Translations under genes and position numbers: made by a program
The notes under the pieces: generated by a model
What the model was told of the DNA's origin: nothing
Seen by the model: only the letters and a program-made list of their open reading frames with translations
Database searches by the model: none
Assembly (NCBI RefSeq): GCF_963576675.1
Contig: NC_088916.1
Coordinates: 2,247,001-2,311,000, forward strand
Direction of reading: 5' to 3'
Origin: Euphorbia lathyris
Taxonomy: Eukaryota > Streptophyta > Magnoliopsida > Malpighiales > Euphorbiaceae
Length of the DNA stretch: 64,000 bases
Shown here: piece after piece, positions 59,675-64,000 of the stretch
Position numbering within the stretch: position 1 is the stretch's first letter
Layout: each line of letters opens with the position of its first letter

Positions 59675-60399
59675 AGTTTGTCGCCTAATTTGTGTTGAAC
59701 AAACAGGCACCGTATTAATCAAAATAGGATTGTGGTCAGAACAAAGTCGAGTTAATGTACTAATTCCAGCTTCCAGAAATAGATGATGCCAAGATGGTGA
59801 AGCAACAAAACGGTCAAAGACCTCCCAAATTGCCTCCTCGCATGCTCTACGGTTATACCATGTGAATTCCAGTGTTGCATTCTCAAAGGAAATAAGATTA
59901 TTATCAGCCAGACAATCACGGAACGCAACCATGGAATTATTATCCCGTGGTCGCCCACCTTTCTTCTCAGAACTCCATAAAACCTCATTAAAATCAAGAA
60001 AAGCGAGTAGAGGAAGTGAATCAAGGTTGCAAATATGATCCATAAGCTCTCACGTGTTCCTTTTTAATTGGGCTTCAGGCCACCCATAGATCCCATTCCA
60101 CGCCATTCCAAATCGAAATGTTTAACAAAAACATAAATGCAATGTCGTGAATACCGGTTAATAGTTACATCAATCTCTTTTTTCCACCCTAATATCAAGC
60201 CCCCACTCAGACCAACAACATCCACAAAGAAAATATTATAAGGTTGTACCTCCTCTTGAAAATAATTGCACTCATTCTTTCTTAATCTAGTCTCCATAAG
60301 AAAGAATATATTCAGACAATACTCTCTCAAAACTTTTTTGAGAGCACGGAATGTCCAGGCATTGCCAAATCCTTGGACGTTCCAACTTAATAGTTTCAT
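59675..60399 (-). pseudogene. LINE ORF2, endonuclease part
   Basis: ATG at 60399 begins MKLLSWNVQGFGN, the standard start of a plant L1 AP-like endonuclease. METRL and SGGLILGWK follow, then a frameshift near 60090 and a TGA near 60060. The second half has LAFLDFNEVL, RPRDNN and SDHNPIL, the usual C-terminal endonuclease motifs (the DFNE stretch normally reads GDFNE). It ends at the A2 insertion. The enzyme nicks target DNA for target-primed reverse transcription. Confidence 0.92.
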
Positions 60400-61654
60400 A
60401 ACGTAGGGTGGGGCTCCTTGGCGGCCTCCACCCTCTGATCCATAGTAAGTAACCGTTTATTATTATTTGAATCCGCATTCATCTCCCCCTCCATGGCTGT
60501 GTACTGCCGTTTATGTTTTAAAACAACTCGATGATCCTCCGCAGTAGCATTTGCAATGTCTGATTTGCTGGCATTAGCCCTTGCCAATCTCTTCATCTTC
60601 ACTCTGCGAAGCTGGGGCTGCTGTTCGACCGTAGCAACAACCATCAAAGACTCCACTTCATCAACAAGCTGATTTGCACTTCTATTATTCAAATTAGTAG
60701 ACTCACAACTCTTATCAGTCGCATCATTGCTTACAAAAGGTTGCACCTGACCTGAATCCTTGCCTATAATTGGAGCACAACAAACAGAAGTCGCACCTTC
60801 AGCGGCAGTCTCCTGATTATTCCCTTAGAATAACCCTCTCTGAATACTTGAGCTTGTTCCCTCTTTGCTTTTGTCCAGGCTCAAACTTCCTCCATCCGAC
60901 TTCATCTTAAATCTACATTCCACCTTGTGTATCCTACCCGATGAAGCCCGCAATGAGGGATCATATTTGCCATTCCCCCTCCTCTCTTTCTTGAGCCTCA
61001 ATCTCGCAATCTTCATGAACGTGACCAATCACCCTACAATTATAACAGAAATTTGGAAGTTTCTCGTAGCAGCGTCTAACCCACTTTTCCACACCTCCCA
61101 CATTCAATTTAACATCCCTTAATAGAGGTTTGGTAATATCTACATCCACCCTAACATGAACAAAAGGAGCAAACTTCGATTTTTTTATCATCCAGACATA
61201 CCACTTTACCCAAACGTTTTACAATCTTTATTATGGTATCATCCGCTCGACATGATAAAGGAATGTCATATAAATGAATCAAAAAACTACATAGGGAAAA
61301 ATCTAAATCCGATTGAATTTCGACTCCCTCAATTGCCTTTATAACGACAAGGTTTATATCGTAGTGCCAAGGAGATTCATGAAGAACCCGCTCACGATCT
61401 CTATAGGATTGGAATTCAATCATGAACAGATTTTCATCACAATCACTGCAGCTAAAACCCTTATTAGTCCGCCAAATGTTATGGAAAGCATTAGTCAAGG
61501 CTTTAATATTAAGAGGCTTAGTTGAAATTAATTTTCTGGCCTATGAAAGGGAATGCTGCGTATTGACAGATGAGCCAGCTGTAATTTCAACCGCTACACC
61601 TTCCTCCTCCGTAAGTTTTAAATTCTTCATCAAACCATCCACCGCGCTAGCCAT
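60396..61654 (-). pseudogene. LINE ORF1 (DUF4283-like, zinc knuckle)
   Basis: ATG at 61654 starts MASAVDGLMKNLKLTEEE. A TAG near 61545 interrupts it. The DUF4283-like RNA-binding part follows (FMIEFQSYRDRERVL, SPWHYD), with a frameshift near 61180, then the CCHC knuckle CYNCRVIGHVHEDC (about 61020-61060), another frameshift near 60980, a stop near 60826 and a Lys/Arg-rich end. The terminal TGA (60396-60398) overlaps the ORF2 ATG as ATGA. The protein would coat the LINE RNA. Confidence 0.9.
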
Positions 61655-62106
61655 AATAACAATCGGAGGATGAAAGCCGACAATTAACCTTAATCACACG
61701 ACAGAAATCAACCAAAAAACAAAGGATAACACTAAATAGGCCGAAACCCTATTTGGTTAAGGATAAAAGAACCATTACCGCTCGACTACATCCCTTGAAT
61801 TATAAGCATATTTGTTAATGTGTAAAAAAAAAAGTAAAAAATTATGAAAATTATTTTTTATCAATAATAGTTAATTCCATCCTATTGTTACAATTTATTA
61901 TTAATTTTTCACATTTTTTTTGTTTCATTGTTAATGAATATATTAACCTTAAGCTATCAATGTGGAAATTGATTTTTTTTATCAATAATTAATTTCTTTC
62001 TCTTACTACACTATGTTTGATAAGTCTACATCAAATGGTGAATGACCAAATACTACATGATCATTAAGATTTATATGAACATTTCTGATCTGCTATCTGC
62101 TTATAA
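61655..62106. other. LINE 5' leader and AT-rich intergenic DNA
   Basis: About 140 bases next to ORF1 are probably the LINE 5' untranslated region. The rest to 62106 is AT-rich with long T and A runs, and I see no gene or repeat boundary in it. Confidence 0.5.
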
Positions 62107-62604
62107 TCTATATATATATATATATTAAAAGCAGGATATTAAGGTTGCTGATTTGGCAGAATTTTAGAGTTTAAAGCTGATATGACCTTCTCTCCATTCT
62201 TTCTTAAACTACTTTTTCCCACCACCGACGTGCTTCTCCCCTTTATTTGGTATCAATTCTAATAAAACTGCTTCCAAAACTGGTCACTCCTAAACATTCT
62301 ATCTCTTAGGATTTCCTTTTAATCTTAACACCACTACTCTCTCACATGTTCTGATTTCCTTTTCTCCAACTTTCATATCTACTGCTACAATTTACTCTCA
62401 GCAATTCACCCCATCTTTCCCTCTTTGTTTCAGAGATTTTTCCTCTCGAGTATGTTATGAGTTCTGATTGTGTTTACTTTAGAATCTAATTGCATTTTTC
62501 TTTGTTTCACTTTTGCTCATTTTCCTGTGTATTTTTGTTTCGTTTCTGTTTTTTTTTCCTATTTAATATTGGATTTATTCTTCTACTGGTGATATAGAAA
62601 ACCC
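62107..62604 (+). other. AT-rich DNA with possible Helitron 5' terminus
   Basis: Starting at 62107, after an A, the sequence reads TCTATATATATATA, then TATTAAAAGCAG. A TC start followed by a TATTAAAAGC-like tail resembles many plant Helitron 5' ends. I found no matching CTRR 3' end with a hairpin, so this is weak. The stretch 62200-62590 is CT-rich and non-coding. Confidence 0.3.
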
Positions 62605-63049
62605 TAGACCTGTCCATGGGCCGGGCTGGGCCGGGCCAGTCGGATTTTTAAGTAAAAATGCTCAGCCCAAGCCCAGCCCAGCCCACAATTAATTTAGGCG
62701 GGCTCAGGCTCGGGCTGGGCTCGGGCTTAAAAATCAAATCCCGAGCCCAACCCATATAAGCCCACCTAAATATATATATATATAATTGTTAATTATAAAA
62801 AAATAAATATTATACTTAAAAATAAATATTTAATATATAAATATATATTTATTAATTAATATTAATAAGCGGGCCGGGCTGGGCCGGTCCGTGTTATTTT
62901 TATTAATCCCAAGCCCGCCCAAAAAATAGGCGGACTTTGGCGGGCCTGGGCCGGGCTGGGTCGATAAACAATTTTTATTGTCCAAGCCCGGTCCAAGGGA
63001 CACGGGCCTGGGCGGGCCGTGCGGGTACCCGGACCCGTGGACAGGTCTA
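62605..63049. mobile_element. hAT-like GC-rich MITE (445 bp)
   Basis: Terminal inverted repeats TAGACCTGTCCATGGG at the left and TAGACCTGTCCACGGG read from the right, flanked by perfect 8-bp duplications GAAAACCC (62597-62604 and 63050-63057). An 8-bp duplication and TAG-type ends fit non-autonomous hAT elements. The arms are full of GGGCCGGGCTGGGC-like words in opposite orientations around an AT-rich centre, so it can fold back over much of its length. Confidence 0.88.
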
Positions 63050-63057
63050 GAAAACCC

Positions 63058-64000
63058 TAACTAATTCATTTCTTTTTTGTAATAAGGAAGAGATGTCCTC
63101 GAACTGCTGGCTTTCCTTCCAATCCGTGAATCCGAGCAGTAACAAAACGACTATCAGCGTCTCCCACAACAACACTAATTAAACTCCTATTCTTCTGGAA
63201 AATTATTCATTATTAATCATATTCTGTGTAGCTCATTCTAGATGAACTTTTGTTATTTGGTACATTACTAGGGAGGAAATCTAGAAATATAGTCTATATC
63301 TTCTGCACCTATCATAATTGAATAACTTGTGTAAACTTTATTTGTTGGTTAATAATAGTATTCCCACATTGTGACATTAACTGTTTTCCTCTTTTAATTC
63401 TCTTTTTAACCTCCTTTTCTGCAATTAAGGCTTTTACTTATTTCCCTCAAATGTTTTACTTTCTCTGATTTCATGTTGGTGTTGCATGGTCCTCAACCTC
63501 TTTGCTCATATTTTTGGCGCTTTCTTCATTCAATGGAAGCTGCATTATTATGGTAAATTGTGAGTTTATTTTGCTCAATTTTTTTTAGTTAGCTATTGCA
63601 ACTCCTTTTTATATTTCTTTTATCAGTGCAACTCCATTGATGTTGGTAGCTCCGTTGGATCAGAGGACATTATCAGTTTTGTTATCATATAGAGATATGG
63701 GAACCCTACAAATATCAATGATGATTATTATAGTTGTAAGACAAAAACGCTGATGGCCAAGATGAACAAAATAAAAGGAGAGGAGCATAAAAGATTTGAT
63801 AGAGACCTTGAATAAGGGGAATGCAAGTTATTAATGATCCACAAAGCTTGTGATAACACAAGTTCATTACTGGTAGTTCCTCTTTTGTTTTCCTTGAAAC
63901 TTGTGGTTTCAATGTTAGAGATTGATATTTATTTTACTGTTCTCCATTGCATGTTCTGAACTTCTATCTACATTTGTAGTTATTTGGGTTTTTTACATGT
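63058..64000. other. AT-rich intergenic DNA, nothing recognised
   Basis: No convincing coding frame, RNA gene or repeat end is visible. A 65-codon frame at 63715-63912 on the minus strand has no known motif and no supporting context. Confidence 0.5.

Larger units (their letters stand above)
59675..61795 (-). mobile_element. L1-like LINE, 5' segment (right of A2)
   Basis: It carries the 5' untranslated region, ORF1 and the endonuclease part of ORF2 of the LINE continued at 6112-9124. The true 5' end cannot be fixed; I place it near 61795, where coding-like composition gives way to AT-rich sequence. Confidence 0.85.

Noticed and set aside
63715..63912. 65-codon minus-strand frame near the right edge
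   Set aside because: No motif, no promoter or splice context; expected by chance.

Overview
This is eukaryotic DNA from a flowering plant, probably a eudicot; the species cannot be named from the sequence. It carries plant SIRE-type Ty1/copia elements, a plant L1-type LINE, a solo long LTR and plant-style MITEs. I find no host gene. About 60 kb of the 64 kb is one transposon nest that can be unpicked exactly, because every insertion has TG...CA-type ends (one decayed to TA) and a matching target-site duplication (TSD).

Layout. The base layer is a decayed minus-strand L1-like LINE (ORF1 and endonuclease at 59675-61654, reverse transcriptase and start of RNase H at 6112-9124). Copia A1 (plus, 1-6111, left end outside the window) cuts its RNase H. 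Copia A2 (plus, 9125-59674, TSD AGTTT) cuts it between endonuclease and reverse transcriptase. A2 was then hit by copia B (minus, 11048-22713, TSD GGAAG) in gag and copia C (minus, 25241-52644, TSD GATAT) in pol. C was hit by copia D (plus, 27428-39407, TSD AGGCA) in its third ORF and by a 3.7-kb LTR now left solo (46937-50614, TSD CTCAT) in gag. The solo LTR holds a PIF/Harbinger-like MITE (47364-47996, TSD TAA). That is five layers deep. The last 2.3 kb (61655-64000) is AT-rich, with a GC-rich hAT-like MITE (62605-63049, 8-bp TSD) and a possible Helitron terminus.

The five copia copies fall into two related subfamilies: A1 and A2 (LTR about 1.34 kb), and B, C and D (LTR 1.41-1.48 kb). Both share one plan: LTR, initiator-tRNA-Met primer site, gag with 3-4 zinc knuckles, an amber stop, pol (protease, integrase, reverse transcriptase, RNase H), a roughly 0.5-kb spacer, a third ORF of about 950 codons, several GGGGGAG polypurine motifs, LTR.

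The most interesting signal is the third ORF. In all five copies it sits about 0.5 kb downstream of pol, 96-112 nt after its own TATA box, with a conserved non-coding block further upstream. It looks like a separately promoted gene carried by the retrotransposon. It has an N-terminal domain resembling the Pfam 'putative plant transposon protein' family, a Lys/Glu/Pro-rich middle, a 28-residue repeat whose copy number varies, and a helical C-terminal part. Every copy is now broken. The pol of B is the only long pol ORF without an internal stop among the complete elements; A1 pol is also open as far as the window shows. Coordinates of insertion joints are read directly; family names rest on motif recognition, not on a database search.
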